64,000 nt of DNA from Streptomyces marispadix (GCF_022524345.1 NZ_JAKWJU010000002.1:124001-188000); one strand, 5' to 3'; numbered from the stretch's first letter, positions 26,584 through 38,306 are shown. The notes: generated from the letters alone by a model not told the origin. Numbers and translations are program-made.

Positions 26584-27438
26584 ATGAGGATTCGTACCGT
26601 CGACGCCTTCACCGACCGGCCCTACTGCGGCAACCCGGCGGCCGTCGTGCTGCTGACCGGGGACGACTCCGGCGGATTCCCCGCCGACGAGCGCCTTCAG
26701 AGGGTCGCCAACGAGATGAACCTCTCCGAGACCGCCTTCGCACACCCGCTGACCGGGGACGCGGAGGCCGACTGGGCGCTGCGCTGGTTCACGCCCGCCG
26801 CCGAGGTGGATCTGTGCGGCCACGCGACGCTGGCCACCGCCCACATCCTCCGCGCGGACGGCCTTGTCGACGGAACCGTGCGCTTCCGTACCCGCAGCGG
26901 CGTGCTCAGTGCCGACACCGCTCACGACGGTGCGATCACCCTGGACTTCCCCACGGCTCCGCTGGCGCCGGTCGCGGCACCGCCGGGACTGGCTGCGGCT
27001 CTCGGCGCCGAACCGGTCTCCGTGCACGACACCGGACCGCTCGGCGATCTCCTCGTCGAGGTCGCCGACGAGGAGACCCTGCGCGCACTGACGCCGGACA
27101 GCGGCGCCGTCGGCCGTCTGCCGCACCGGGGCGTCATCGTCACCGCGCTCGCCGACGATGCGTCCGGGGACGCCGACCGCGATGCCCGCGACCGCGAATA
27201 CGACTACGTCTCCCGGATGTTCGCGCCCTCCGTCGGCATCCCCGAGGACCCGGTCACCGGCAGCGCACACACGGCGCTCGCACCGTTGTGGTCGGGGCGC
27301 CTCGGCCGTGACTCGCTGACGGGAATGCAGTGCTCCGCGCGTACGGGCCTGGTACGTACGACCCTTCGCGGCGAACGCACCGAACTGACCGGCGGCGCGG
27401 TCACGGTCCTCGACGCGCGGCTTCGTGCCGGATGGTGA
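26584..27438 (+). CDS. PhzF-family isomerase
   Basis: A 284-residue PhzF-like protein. The family fold resembles diaminopimelate epimerase; the founding member isomerises a dihydroxyanthranilate in phenazine synthesis, but most relatives have unknown substrates. Intact features are the catalytic glutamate in NLSETAFA (about 49), DLCGHATLA (about 78) and EDPVTGSAH (about 221) that forms the substrate/phosphate-binding loop. The N-terminal VDAFTDRPYCGNPAAVV is classical for the family. No other phenazine gene is nearby, so a phenazine role is unlikely. The ATG at 26584 has no ribosome site; a leaderless message is possible. Confidence 0.9.
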   Translation: MRIRTVDAFTDRPYCGNPAAVVLLTGDDSGGFPADERLQRVANEMNLSETAFAHPLTGDAEADWALRWFTPAAEVDLCGHATLATAHILRADGLVDGTVRFRTRSGVLSADTAHDGAITLDFPTAPLAPVAAPPGLAAALGAEPVSVHDTGPLGDLLVEVADEETLRALTPDSGAVGRLPHRGVIVTALADDASGDADRDARDREYDYVSRMFAPSVGIPEDPVTGSAHTALAPLWSGRLGRDSLTGMQCSARTGLVRTTLRGERTELTGGAVTVLDARLRAGW

Positions 27439-27540
27439 CCCGCCGCGCCTCCGGCGAAAGCCGGGGCCGGGGCCGGGGCAGTGACCGAGGCAGTGACCGG
27501 GGGCCGGGGTCGAGGCAGCGGCAGCGGCAGCGGGCCAGCG

Positions 27541-28365
27541 TCAGGGCGTGGGCAGCCAGTCCACCTTGCCCGCGAAGAGCGCGTAGCCGGTGAAGGCCAC
27601 GACGTCGATCAGCGCATGCGCCACGACCAGCGGCCCGACGCGCCCCCAGCGACGGTAGAGCACCACGAAGATCACGCCCATCGCCATGTTCCCCAGCAGC
27701 CCGCCGATGCCCTGGTAGAGGTGGTACGAGCCGCGCAGCGCCGCGCTCGCCGCCAGCGCCGCCCACGGCGACCAGTTCAACTGCCCCAGCCTGCGCAGCA
27801 GATAGCCGACGACGATCACTTCCTCCAGCACGGCGTTCTGCACCGCGGAGGCGATCAGCACCGGGATCCGCCACCACACGTGCGGCAGCGACTCGGGCAC
27901 GACGGTCAGGTTGAATCCGGCCTTCAGCGCCACCAGGTACAGCGCCAGCCCGCTACCGCCGATGGCCGCGGCGAGCAGCGCACCCCGCCCCAGGTCGAAC
28001 GCGGGCCTGCCCCGGTCGAAGCCGACCGTACGCAGCCCGCCGAGCCCGTCGCGCAGTGCCGAGCCCTCGCGCGTCAGCAGATGCGCCACGAGCGCTACGG
28101 GCACCAGTGCCGTGGCGATCCCGAAGAGCTGCCAGGCCAGGTCCAGCCACGGCCGGTCCGGAGCGCGCGAGGTGTTCAGCCGCGCCGCCTGGTCGGCCAG
28201 GGCGCCCGAGGCGGTCAGCGACCCGATGAAGCTGATCAGCGCCGAGACGGCGCTGGCACCGAGTGAAAGGGCCAGCACCAGCAGCGTCTCCCGCCGCAGC
28301 GTGCGCTCCGGCAGCAACTCCCCATGCGCCGGGGACCGAGCGGGGTCGCTCGCTTGCGACTGCAC
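27541..28365 (-). CDS. CPBP-family intramembrane metalloprotease
   Basis: A 274-residue membrane protein of the CAAX-protease/bacteriocin-processing (Abi) family. Several hydrophobic helices carry the conserved motifs: LEEVIVVGYLLR (paired Glu about 183), RGSYHLYQG (catalytic His region) and HALIDVVAF. These residues bind metal in a membrane-embedded site. Roles known in the family include prenyl-protein processing, bacteriocin immunity and anti-sigma cleavage; none can be chosen here. The GTG at 28365 has ggagg 5 bases upstream. It stands alone between PhzF (convergent) and the GCS2 ligase on the same strand. Confidence 0.88.
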   Translation of the reverse strand: MQSQASDPARSPAHGELLPERTLRRETLLVLALSLGASAVSALISFIGSLTASGALADQAARLNTSRAPDRPWLDLAWQLFGIATALVPVALVAHLLTREGSALRDGLGGLRTVGFDRGRPAFDLGRGALLAAAIGGSGLALYLVALKAGFNLTVVPESLPHVWWRIPVLIASAVQNAVLEEVIVVGYLLRRLGQLNWSPWAALAASAALRGSYHLYQGIGGLLGNMAMGVIFVVLYRRWGRVGPLVVAHALIDVVAFTGYALFAGKVDWLPTP

Positions 28366-28532
28366 ACATGCCTCCAGTACACCGGTCCGCGACAGGCGGG
28401 GACGTCCATAGCTTGCCGGACGGTGCGGGCCCGTGCGAAGCGGGGTACGTACGACTCCGGCGTACGGCTAGGGCGTACGGCTACGGAGCACCAGGGCCGT
28501 CACCCGCCAGGCCGCCGCCCCGCAACCGGCCG

Positions 28533-30029
28533 TCACGCCCCCAGCGGCCAGGTGTGCACCGGCTCCCCGGTGCGCGCGAGTTCGCAGTAGCGCCGGGTCA
28601 CCGCCGCGAGCGCCTTCTCCCGGTCGAGCCCGGAGTCCACGGCACGGTGGTAGGACGTGGCCTGCCACGACGCCCCGTTGACCCGGCGCCGGCAGCGCTC
28701 CTCGATGACGCGCAGACAGCGCTCCCGGTCGCCGCGCTCCACGCCCCACGCCTCCAGCCCGGCGGCCGCCATGGGCAGCAGCTCCTCCTGTACGAGCCGC
28801 ACCGCGGGCACCTTCGCCAGGCCGCCGGGCCGTCCCGGGCGCGGCCAGGTCAGCTCGGCCTCGATTCCGTACCGGCACGCGGCGTCGAAGTTCGCGGACG
28901 CCGCCGCGAAGGGCAGCCGCGACCAGACCGGGCGCGGCTCGTCGGCCAGGCTGCGCACCAGTCCGTAGTAGAGGGCGGTGTTGGCGAGCACGTCGGCGAC
29001 GGTGGGGCCCGCGGGCAGCACCCGGTTCTCCACCCGCAGATGGGGCACCCCGCCGGAGACCGCGTAGACCGGTCTGTTCCAGCGGTAGACGGTGCCGTTG
29101 TGCAGCACCAGTTCGGGCAGGCCGGGGGTGCCGCCCGCCCTCAGCACGCTGTGCGGGTCCTCGTCGTCGCAGATCGGCAGCAGCGACGGGTAGTAGCGAA
29201 GGTTCTCCTCGAACAGGTCGTGGGCCGAGCCGATCCACCGTTCCCCGAACCAGGTGCGCGGCCGTACGCCCTGGGCCCTCAGCTCTGCGGGGCGGGTGTC
29301 GGTCGCCTGAAGGAACAGCGGTACGCGCGACTCCCGCCACAGCTCACGCCCGAAGAGGAAGGGGGAGTTGGCGCCCATCGCGATCTGCACGGCGGAGACG
29401 GCCTGCGAGGCGTTCCACACGTCGGCGAACCGTTCCGGCGTGACCTGGAGATGGAGCTGCACCGAGGTGCACGCGGCCTCGGGCGCGATCGACGCGGAGT
29501 TACGGGTCAGCCGCTCGACGCCTTCGATGTCGAGGACGACCTCCTCGCCGCGGGAGGCCATGATCTGGTCGTTGAGCAGGGTGTAACGGTCGACCTCGGT
29601 GAGGTTGGAGGAGACGAGGTCCTCGTCGGTGAGCGTGGGAAGAATGCCGATCATCACGATGCCGGCGCCTTCCTCACGGGCCTGCCGGTCGGCGTATCCC
29701 AGGCCGGTGCGCAGCTCCTCCGCGAGCTGGTCGAAGACCCTTCCGGCCAGGCGGTGCGGCACGATGTTGACTTCGAGGTTGAACTGCCCGAGTTCGGTCT
29801 GGAAGTCGCGGCTTCCGATGCGCCTCAGCACCTCGGTGTTCATCATGCGGGGCATTCCGTCGGCGTCCGCGAGATTCAGCTCGATCTCCAGACCCATGAG
29901 ATTGCGCGGACGCTCGAACCGCCCCTCTTCCAGGAGCACTCCGAACGCCTCAAGGCACTCCTTCAGTTTCCGCCTGTACCGATGCCGAGCGGACAGGTCG
30001 AACCCGTCGGAGACGACCTTCTCACCCAT
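28533..30029 (-). CDS. GCS2-family glutamate-cysteine ligase-like enzyme
   Basis: ATP-dependent carboxylate-amine ligase of the glutamate-cysteine ligase type 2 family, 498 residues. MGLEIELNLAD near residue 45 supplies metal-binding glutamates, NLEVNIVPHRL and TSVQLHLQV the substrate and Mg sites, and VENRVLPAGPTVADVLANTA the C-terminal family signature. Actinomycetes make mycothiol rather than glutathione, and use such ligases for gamma-glutamylcysteine in ergothioneine synthesis or for other amide bonds; no ergothioneine genes are adjacent. The ATG at 30029 follows gaggga. Motifs appear intact, so activity is expected, but the amine acceptor is uncertain. Confidence 0.88.
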   Translation of the reverse strand: MGEKVVSDGFDLSARHRYRRKLKECLEAFGVLLEEGRFERPRNLMGLEIELNLADADGMPRMMNTEVLRRIGSRDFQTELGQFNLEVNIVPHRLAGRVFDQLAEELRTGLGYADRQAREEGAGIVMIGILPTLTDEDLVSSNLTEVDRYTLLNDQIMASRGEEVVLDIEGVERLTRNSASIAPEAACTSVQLHLQVTPERFADVWNASQAVSAVQIAMGANSPFLFGRELWRESRVPLFLQATDTRPAELRAQGVRPRTWFGERWIGSAHDLFEENLRYYPSLLPICDDEDPHSVLRAGGTPGLPELVLHNGTVYRWNRPVYAVSGGVPHLRVENRVLPAGPTVADVLANTALYYGLVRSLADEPRPVWSRLPFAAASANFDAACRYGIEAELTWPRPGRPGGLAKVPAVRLVQEELLPMAAAGLEAWGVERGDRERCLRVIEERCRRRVNGASWQATSYHRAVDSGLDREKALAAVTRRYCELARTGEPVHTWPLGA

Positions 30030-30524
30030 CGGGGTGTCCCTCCTCGATACGGCCGCGTGGTGTCAGCCATGATGCCCGTCGAACTCTCGGATAACGCCTC
30101 CACGACCTGCCCGTACCCGGGTGCCGGTAACCAATCACCCGACGCCTGACGGCACGTTCCAGCGGCATGCGGCAGCGTCCAAGACCAGGCGCACTGTCCT
30201 TGTGGGAAACGCAGACGGAATTCGGCCGACCCCATGACGGGAGTCAGCCGAGGCGGAAGGGGCACGCCTCCCGGAGCAACAGCTCGAGCGGTGACGATCC
30301 CGGCCGGATACCGCCTTGCGTTAACAACCGCGGTGCATTAGCCGAAATGGTGATGTAGCACCCTTCGTATAAACTCCTGCACAGGCTGAGACGCGGTATC
30401 ACCGGACCGTCCTGTGCCCGCAGTCGACGCTCCCCGCCGCTCTTCCGCGGCCTTCACACGCAGACAGTGCCGTCCGCGCGCCCAGAGCACCATGTGTCTC
30501 TCCAGTGAGAGGTGGCGATCCATC
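30030..30524. other. 495-base gene-free spacer between divergent genes
   Basis: No convincing gene is seen. The middle is relatively AT-rich (30310-30380) and contains tataaa at 30368-30373, a possible -10 for the plus-strand gene, without a good -35. It probably holds divergent promoters for the GCS2 ligase and the protein at 30525. Confidence 0.4.
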
Positions 30525-31133
30525 ATGCCGCTGCACCTCCCCTCCGCCCCCGCTCCCGCGGCGCGCAGCGTGCTCGCGGCCCTGCGCTCCTCTTCTTCCG
30601 CGCCAGGGGGACGCAGGGCCCTCGCCGCTGACGGCACGCGACCATCGCTGGAGATCGAACTCCCGCTGCCCGTTCATGAGTTGACCGCCCTCGGGCCGCA
30701 CGGCGCGGCCTCGTCCACGCGTCTCACGGCATGGCGCTTCCTTCTGCGGGAGGCGGACGCCCCCGCCGGTGCCGCGGCCGTAGGCGCCGCGGAGACCCTG
30801 CTGACCTCCGACGGCTGGGCGTTCGCGTACTTCTGCGGAGGCCCCTTCGTCCCCGCGTCCCAACGGGCCCTGCGCCAGGCCGAGTCGCTGCCCGGACTGC
30901 ATCAGCCGCGTCTGCTGTCGGTGCCCAGGCTCTACATGCTCACCCTGTGGCTGCACGGGGACACCGCGGCGGACAGCACCGAGGGCAGCCCGCGCCCCGG
31001 GGACCTGCTGATCCCCCTCTCGCCCGCCCCTCCGGGGATCGCCGCTCATGTGCCGCACCGTGCGGAGGCGCTGCTGCCGCTGCTGACCGGCGGTTCGGTT
31101 CCGGCGGCCCCGCTGCTGAGAAGCGGGGCGTGA
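30525..31133 (+). CDS. Conserved actinomycete protein, function unknown
   Basis: A 202-residue protein with no recognised domain. The ATG at 30525 is preferred because gagaggtgg lies about nine bases upstream; two earlier in-frame Met codons lack sites. The first 35 residues are Ala/Ser/Pro-rich, then an alternating strand-helix pattern follows (LEIELPLPVHELTAL, GWAFAYFCGGPFVPASQRAL, PRLYMLTLWLHGD, DLLIPLSPAPPGI). No signal peptide or membrane helix is seen. The aromatic-rich FAYFCGG and the ordered beta pattern suggest a soluble globular protein. Its neighbour downstream is the DUF5999 gene, 267 bases away. Confidence 0.7.
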   Translation: MPLHLPSAPAPAARSVLAALRSSSSAPGGRRALAADGTRPSLEIELPLPVHELTALGPHGAASSTRLTAWRFLLREADAPAGAAAVGAAETLLTSDGWAFAYFCGGPFVPASQRALRQAESLPGLHQPRLLSVPRLYMLTLWLHGDTAADSTEGSPRPGDLLIPLSPAPPGIAAHVPHRAEALLPLLTGGSVPAAPLLRSGA

Positions 31134-31400
31134 GCGTCCTGCGGTACGGTACGCACCCCTGACGGTGGTCCGCGCGGGCTCCCCTTGACCGGAGTACGCC
31201 GAAACACCGGCGAATGCGGCTGAGTTGGCGGCAACCACTCACAAGAGTGACGCGTCTGTCCTGGTTAAGGAGCGGTGACACGAAATCCCTGCGGAATCTC
31301 CTCCGCGGGGGGAACACTGGGACGGACAGAACGGGGGGCGGCCATGCACACCGTGCCGAGCCGCAGCGACATCACGACACAACGGAAGACGACAGCGACA

Positions 31401-31607
31401 ATGTGCCAGCACCAGCCACCTTGCCCGACAGCCGAGTCCGCCGACCGGGAGGCCGCGCACCCCGTGGCCCACTTCCCGGAGCAGGGCTGGAGCCTGCTGT
31501 GCAACGGTGTTCTGCTCTTCGAGGACACGGGCGAACTCCTGCCCGACGGCAAGATCATCGACCCGCACCGTCCTCTCGACAGCCGTAACATCGCCACCGC
31601 CGCCTGA
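31401..31607 (+). CDS. DUF5999 small protein
   Basis: A 68-residue protein of the DUF5999 type, widespread in Streptomyces and of unknown function. The start is placed at the ATG before CQHQPPCPTAES because homologues begin with MCQHQPPCP; an upstream ATG at 31344 would add 19 unconserved residues. The N-terminal Cys-x4-Cys pair with a nearby His suggests metal binding, which is only an inference. The rest (EQGWSLLCNGVLLFEDTGEL, PHRPL) is strongly conserved in the family. A hairpin terminator follows. Confidence 0.85.
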   Translation: MCQHQPPCPTAESADREAAHPVAHFPEQGWSLLCNGVLLFEDTGELLPDGKIIDPHRPLDSRNIATAA

Positions 31608-31627
31608 CAGGGCGACGGCGAACTGCC

Positions 31628-31660
31628 AGGGCCGGCCCGGTGATTCACCGAACCGGCCCT
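31628..31660 (+). terminator. Bidirectional hairpin between DUF5999 gene and gcvP
   Basis: agggccgg (31628-31635) pairs with ccggccct (31653-31660), and an inner cggtg/caccg pair (31638-31642 with 31646-31650) extends the stem. It sits between convergent genes. Confidence 0.65.
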
Positions 31661-31692
31661 GAAGTACGCGGCTCTCACGCCGCGCTCACGCC

Positions 31693-34581
<2,889 letters not shown>

Positions 34582-34640
34582 CTGCGGGGGCCTCCTGGTC
34601 GCATTGACCTACGGCACCACGGCGCTGGTGCCCGGACGGC

Positions 34641-34860
34641 CTCCCCCTCTGTCATCTCAACCTGAGAGTTTCACCGGCCCGCTCCGGCTGAGCGGGAACC
34701 CGGCTTTCACCGTCGGTGAGGAGGAGCCCAGGCACTGCTCGGCCCGCCCTGCTTTCCAGAGTGACCTCACCCGCGCGGTACGTGAGCCTGAGAGATTCCG
34801 GGGAGGAGTTGCTCCTTCGGCGCCTCCGGCTGCTGCCGGAGGACTCTCCCGCTCGGGGTC
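34641..34860 (-). promoter_or_regulatory. Tandem glycine riboswitch upstream of gcvP
   Basis: On the minus strand the leader shows two glycine-aptamer cores in series. The first begins with gcgggagagtcctcc (about 34852) and ends with ccggaatctctcaggctcac; the second contains ctctggaaagcag, caccgacggtgaaag and gtgaaactctcaggt, with gatgacagagggg following. The repeated ctctcagg elements and paired aptamer layout match the known gcvT-type riboswitch. Its end lies about 60 bases before the gcvP start. In this class glycine binding normally activates expression. The boundaries are approximate. Confidence 0.9.
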
Positions 34861-35117
34861 GACGGCCGTCTACGAGCCTACCAGCGCTCCCTTGAGCGGG
34901 AGCTGGAGGTGCACTCGGGTGGCCAACCGCTCAAATCTGCCTTTGGGTGGTAATACGGCTGTACGACCGGCTCCCGGCGTCCTCGGCGCCCCCGCAGCAC
35001 GTCCGTTGCGCGGCAGTACGGCAAGGCCGAGGGAGGGGTTCGCCAGAGATCACAGAGCCAGGGCCGGCCTCGTCCCCCGACGCACCCGGTGCCCCGGTAC
35101 GACTGCTTGGAGGGACC

Positions 35118-35549
35118 GTGCAGCACGACATCGACCCCCGGAGCCTGATCGGGCGCAGAGCCTTCGACAGCACCGGCTGCAAGATCGGGACCGTAGGCGA
35201 GGTCTACCTCGACGACGCGACCGGCGAGCCCGAGTGGGCCGCCGTCCGCACGGGCCTCTTCCGGCGTGAGGCCCTCGTCCCGCTGGAGCCGAGCGAACTC
35301 GTCGGCGGCACTCTCCGGGTCCCCTTCGAGCGGGCCCTCGTACGCAGCACCCCGGTACTCGGCGTCGGCAGGCATCTCTCCCCCCGCCAGGAGCTCCAGC
35401 TCTATCTGCACTACGGGCTGGAGGTGCCGCCGCCCGCGGAGGCGTCGGCACCGTCCTCGCCCCCGGCCGCTCCCCCGACCTCTGCTTCGCCGTCGTCTTC
35501 GTCCGCGTCCGAACGGGACTTCGGACGGATAGCGGGGTCCGAGAGCTGA
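35118..35549 (+). CDS. PRC-barrel domain protein
   Basis: A 143-residue protein with a PRC-barrel fold at about 5-95 (IDPRSLIGRRAFDSTGCKIG, VGEVYLDDATGEPEWAAVRT, RREALVPLEPSELVGG). PRC-barrels in bacteria act in RNA processing or as small binding modules; the role here is unknown. The GTG at 35118 has ggagg 5 bases upstream. The last 40 residues are Ala/Pro/Ser-rich, and their DNA overlaps the 3' end of dinB on the other strand by 139 bases. The placement beside gcvP is conserved in Streptomyces. Confidence 0.88.
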   Translation: MQHDIDPRSLIGRRAFDSTGCKIGTVGEVYLDDATGEPEWAAVRTGLFRREALVPLEPSELVGGTLRVPFERALVRSTPVLGVGRHLSPRQELQLYLHYGLEVPPPAEASAPSSPPAAPPTSASPSSSSASERDFGRIAGSES

Positions 35550-36988
35550 GACGGCTCCCCCGTCCGGCCCAACGGGCCCGCACGTTCTTGCCGCGCCATC
35601 GCCGCGAGCGGCTGCGGCCCCGCCGGTTCGAGCGCTGGATCGTCCACCCCGTACGTACGGACCCGGCCCGGCGGTGATCCCGGAGTCTCGAAACGGACGG
35701 TGACCCTGCCCAGGCCGCTGCCCTGCACCCAGCCGTAGCCGTGATCCGGATGGTGCACATCGCGGCCAGGAATCCAGCGCCGGTCGGCCGGGACCGGTTC
35801 GCCCTCCTCCGCGTGCCCGTCCCCCGTGGCGCCGCCGCCGGGCCCTGTCCCGTCGGCGGACTCCGCGTCCGCCCGCTGGTGTTCGTGCGCCCGCTGCTGT
35901 TCCTCGGCCTGTGCCTGTGCGAAGAGATCCTCCTGCGTGAAGTCGGCCAGCCCGCTGACACCGACGCCCAGCAGCCGCACCCCCGCGGTGGTGTCCACGG
36001 TGTCGAGCAGCCTGGCGGCGGCCTCCCGCACCACGCCCGCGTCGTCTGTGGGACCGCGCAGCGTCTCCGAACGCGTCAGCGTCGAGAAGTCGTAGCTGCG
36101 CACCTTGATCACGACGGTGCGGCCCGATCTGCCCGCCGCCCGCAGGCGCTCCACACAGCGGTCGGCGAGCCTCGCGACATGTGCCTGCACGAGCGCCCGG
36201 TCGGTGAGATCCACGTCGAAGGTGTCCTCCACGGACACGGACTTCGCATCACGTTCCGCGATCACCGGCCGGTCGTCCCAGCCGTTGGCCATCGCGTACA
36301 GCGAAGTGCCGTGCGCTCTGCCGAGCAGCCTGAGCAACTCGTCCTCCCCCGCCTCCACCGTCTCCCCGACGGTGGTGATCCCGGCCCGGCGCAGCACCTC
36401 CGCCGTGGCGGGGCCCACGCCCGGCAGCGTCCGTACGGACATCGGCGACAGCAGGTCCCGCTCCGTGCCCGGCTCGATGACGATCAGCCCGTCCGGCTTG
36501 GCCTCCTCCGACGCGATCTTGGCGAGCATCTTGGAACCGGCCAGCCCCACGGAGCCGCTGAGGCCCGTCGTCTCCTGGATCGTCTTCCGCAGCCGCTCCC
36601 CCACGGCACGTGCTGCCTGGGACGACGAGCCCTCCGTGAGCGCGTCACCGGCCTCCAGATCGACGAACGCCTCATCGAGACTGAGCGGCTCGACGAGCGG
36701 CGACAGCCCGCCGAGGATCTCCATCACGGCCTCGCTGACGTCGCGGTAGAGGCTGAAGCGCGGCGCGAGATACGCGGCGTTGGGGCACAGCCGACGGGCC
36801 TGCCCCATGGGCATGGCCGAGTGCACGCCGAAGATCCGCGCCTCGTACGACGCCGTGGAGACGACCCCGCGCGGACCCAGGCCCCCCACGATGACCGGCT
36901 TCCCGCGGAGGCTGGGCTTCGCGGCCTGCTCCACGGCAGCGAAGAAGGCGTCCATGTCCAGATGCAGGATCGTCGGAACGCTTCTCAC
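35411..36988 (-). CDS. dinB: DNA polymerase IV (Y-family translesion polymerase)
   Basis: Error-prone polymerase that copies past damaged bases, 525 residues. Catalytic motifs are ILHLDMDAFFAAVEQ at the N-terminus (first Asp pair), ASYEARIFGV, and SLDEAFVDLE with the second metal-binding Asp-Glu. The helix-hairpin-helix thumb is SVRTLPGVGPATAEVLRRAG, followed by the little-finger domain. The start is read as GTG at 36988, with a weak site. A C-terminal extension after about residue 365 is low-complexity, then includes a small domain (RWIPGRDVHHPDHGYGWVQG) and an acidic tail. The reading frame stays open upstream into the merR gene, but that is not translated sequence of this family. The 3' end overlaps the PRC-barrel gene. 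Confidence 0.93.
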   Translation of the reverse strand: MRSVPTILHLDMDAFFAAVEQAAKPSLRGKPVIVGGLGPRGVVSTASYEARIFGVHSAMPMGQARRLCPNAAYLAPRFSLYRDVSEAVMEILGGLSPLVEPLSLDEAFVDLEAGDALTEGSSSQAARAVGERLRKTIQETTGLSGSVGLAGSKMLAKIASEEAKPDGLIVIEPGTERDLLSPMSVRTLPGVGPATAEVLRRAGITTVGETVEAGEDELLRLLGRAHGTSLYAMANGWDDRPVIAERDAKSVSVEDTFDVDLTDRALVQAHVARLADRCVERLRAAGRSGRTVVIKVRSYDFSTLTRSETLRGPTDDAGVVREAAARLLDTVDTTAGVRLLGVGVSGLADFTQEDLFAQAQAEEQQRAHEHQRADAESADGTGPGGGATGDGHAEEGEPVPADRRWIPGRDVHHPDHGYGWVQGSGLGRVTVRFETPGSPPGRVRTYGVDDPALEPAGPQPLAAMARQERAGPLGRTGEPSQLSDPAIRPKSRSDADEDDGEAEVGGAAGGEDGADASAGGGTSSP

Positions 36989-37035
36989 ACTCGTCGATGC
37001 TGCCCCATGGCTCTGACAGTGGCAGCCGGCCGCGC

Positions 37036-37633
37036 TCAGCCGGCGCGGTTGCGCCGCCGTGCCAGCTCGTCCCCGGGGTGATCGCCGACGATGGTCTCGC
37101 CCGTGTCGACATGCTCGCCGTGCAACTGCGACAGCGCGCCCTCGACGTCCTTCCACACCACGCCGACGGCGATCCCGAAGACGCCCTGGCCGCCTTGCAG
37201 CAGGCCGACGACCTCGTCGGGAGACGAGCACTCGTAGACCGTCGCGCCGTCGCTCATCAACGTCATCTGCGCGAGGTCGCCGGGCCCGAAGGAGCGCAGA
37301 TGCTGTACGGCGGTGCGGATGTTCTGCAACGAGACGCCGGTGTCCAGCAACCGCTTGACGATCTTGAGGACGACGATGTCGCGGAAGCTGTAGAGCCGCT
37401 GGCTGCCCGATCCGTAGGCGGGCCGGATGCTCGGCTCGACCAGCCCGGTACGGGCCCAGTAGTCGAGCTGGCGGTAGGTGATCCCGGCGGCCGAGCAGGC
37501 GGTGGGGCCTCGGTATCCGACCTGGTCGGAAGGCGTATCCGGAGTGCCCGGTGCCTCCTCCGCGTGCAGCGGCCCCGCCGGCCCCCTGTGGAGGGGAGTC
37601 GCCCGCTGCCATACCGTCGCCGGTACCTCTCAC
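37036..37633 (-). CDS. MerR-family regulator interrupted by an apparent +1 frameshift near its start
   Basis: The conserved protein begins at VGYRGPTACSAAGITYRQLD (winged helix) and runs through YGSGSQRLYSFRDIVVLKI and VSLQNIRTAVQHLR to a C-terminal effector domain (GDLAQMTLMSDGATVYEC, QGGQGVFGIAVGVVW). This frame has no ATG, GTG or TTG start before a TGA. A GTG at 37633 with ggagg 6 bases upstream lies in another frame and encodes VRGTGDGMAAGDSPPQG, a leader typical of Streptomyces homologues. Removing one base of the five-C run at 37582-37586 joins the two frames exactly. The break is therefore an indel in the genome or a sequence error. The gene is the family found beside DUF151 and gcvP in actinobacteria. 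Confidence 0.8.
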
Positions 37634-37802
37634 GCCGACCTCCGTCCTCCACATTCCGGGGCACACCCCGGAACCTGCCTCACCGAAGGTAGGCAGTCAC
37701 CCGTGGTGCGTCAACGATCGCCACACTTGGGCACGCCGGGTGATATTGCCCCAAGGTGTGGTTTGCCGTAACCGGGCGTGGGGAACACGTGGCCGCTGCG
37801 CT

Positions 37803-37826
37803 GCCGCGGGGCGGGTCGCCCGCGGC
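37803..37826 (-). terminator. Hairpin after the DUF151 nuclease gene
   Basis: gccgcggg (37803-37810) pairs with cccgcggc (37819-37826), eight bases loop, directly after the stop at 37833 on the minus strand. Confidence 0.5.
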
Positions 37827-37832
37827 CGAGAG

Positions 37833-38306
37833 TCACTGACTGCTGGTGCCGAAGTCCTCGGGCGAGATCTGGTCGAGGAACTCGCGGAACTTCTCCACCT
37901 CGTCCTCCTGCTCGTCCGGAATCGCGATCCCAGCGTCGTCGAGCACACCCTCGCTGCCGTAGATCGGCGTGCCGGTGCGCAGAGCGAGCGCGATGGCGTC
38001 GGACGGGCGGGCGCTGACTTCCACCCCGCTGGCGAAAACCAGCTCGGCGTAGAAGACGCCCTCGCGGAGATCGGTGATGCGGACGGCTGTCAGCTCCTGC
38101 CCCACGGCCTCCAGCACGTCCTTGAAGAGATCATGGGTGAGCGGGCGCGCAGGCGTCATGCCCTGCTGCGCGAAGGCGATCGCAGTCGCCTCCCCGGGGC
38201 CGATCCAGATGGGGAGGTACCGGTCGCCACCCACTTCACGCAGCAGCACGATCGGTTGGTTGGAGGGCATTTCGACCCGGACACCCACAACGTCGAGCTC
38301 GTTCAC
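37833..38306 (-). CDS. DUF151 bifunctional nuclease-family protein
   Basis: A 157-residue protein of the DUF151 (bifunctional nuclease, BFN) family, linked in plants to RNase/DNase activity and in bacteria conserved next to merR-type regulators. Motifs are LPIWIGPGEATAIAFAQQG, TAVRITDLREGVFYAELVF and the diagnostic SARPSDAIALALRTGTPI. An acidic C-terminal tail ends the protein. The start is GTG at 38306 with a weak site. The mycobacterial order garA - ftsR - DUF151 - merR is reproduced here except that the ftsR gene is absent. Confidence 0.93.
   Translation of the reverse strand: MNELDVVGVRVEMPSNQPIVLLREVGGDRYLPIWIGPGEATAIAFAQQGMTPARPLTHDLFKDVLEAVGQELTAVRITDLREGVFYAELVFASGVEVSARPSDAIALALRTGTPIYGSEGVLDDAGIAIPDEQEDEVEKFREFLDQISPEDFGTSSQ

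Noticed and set aside
28263..30149. A long plus-strand open frame antisense to the GCS2 ligase
   Set aside because: High-GC third positions keep the antisense strand open. The sequence has no family motifs and the opposite strand encodes a clear enzyme.
35411..37666. A continuous 752-codon frame suggesting a MerR-polymerase fusion
   Set aside because: The part before 36988 is not MerR-like in that frame. The apparent fusion results from the merR frameshift and GC-rich read-through.
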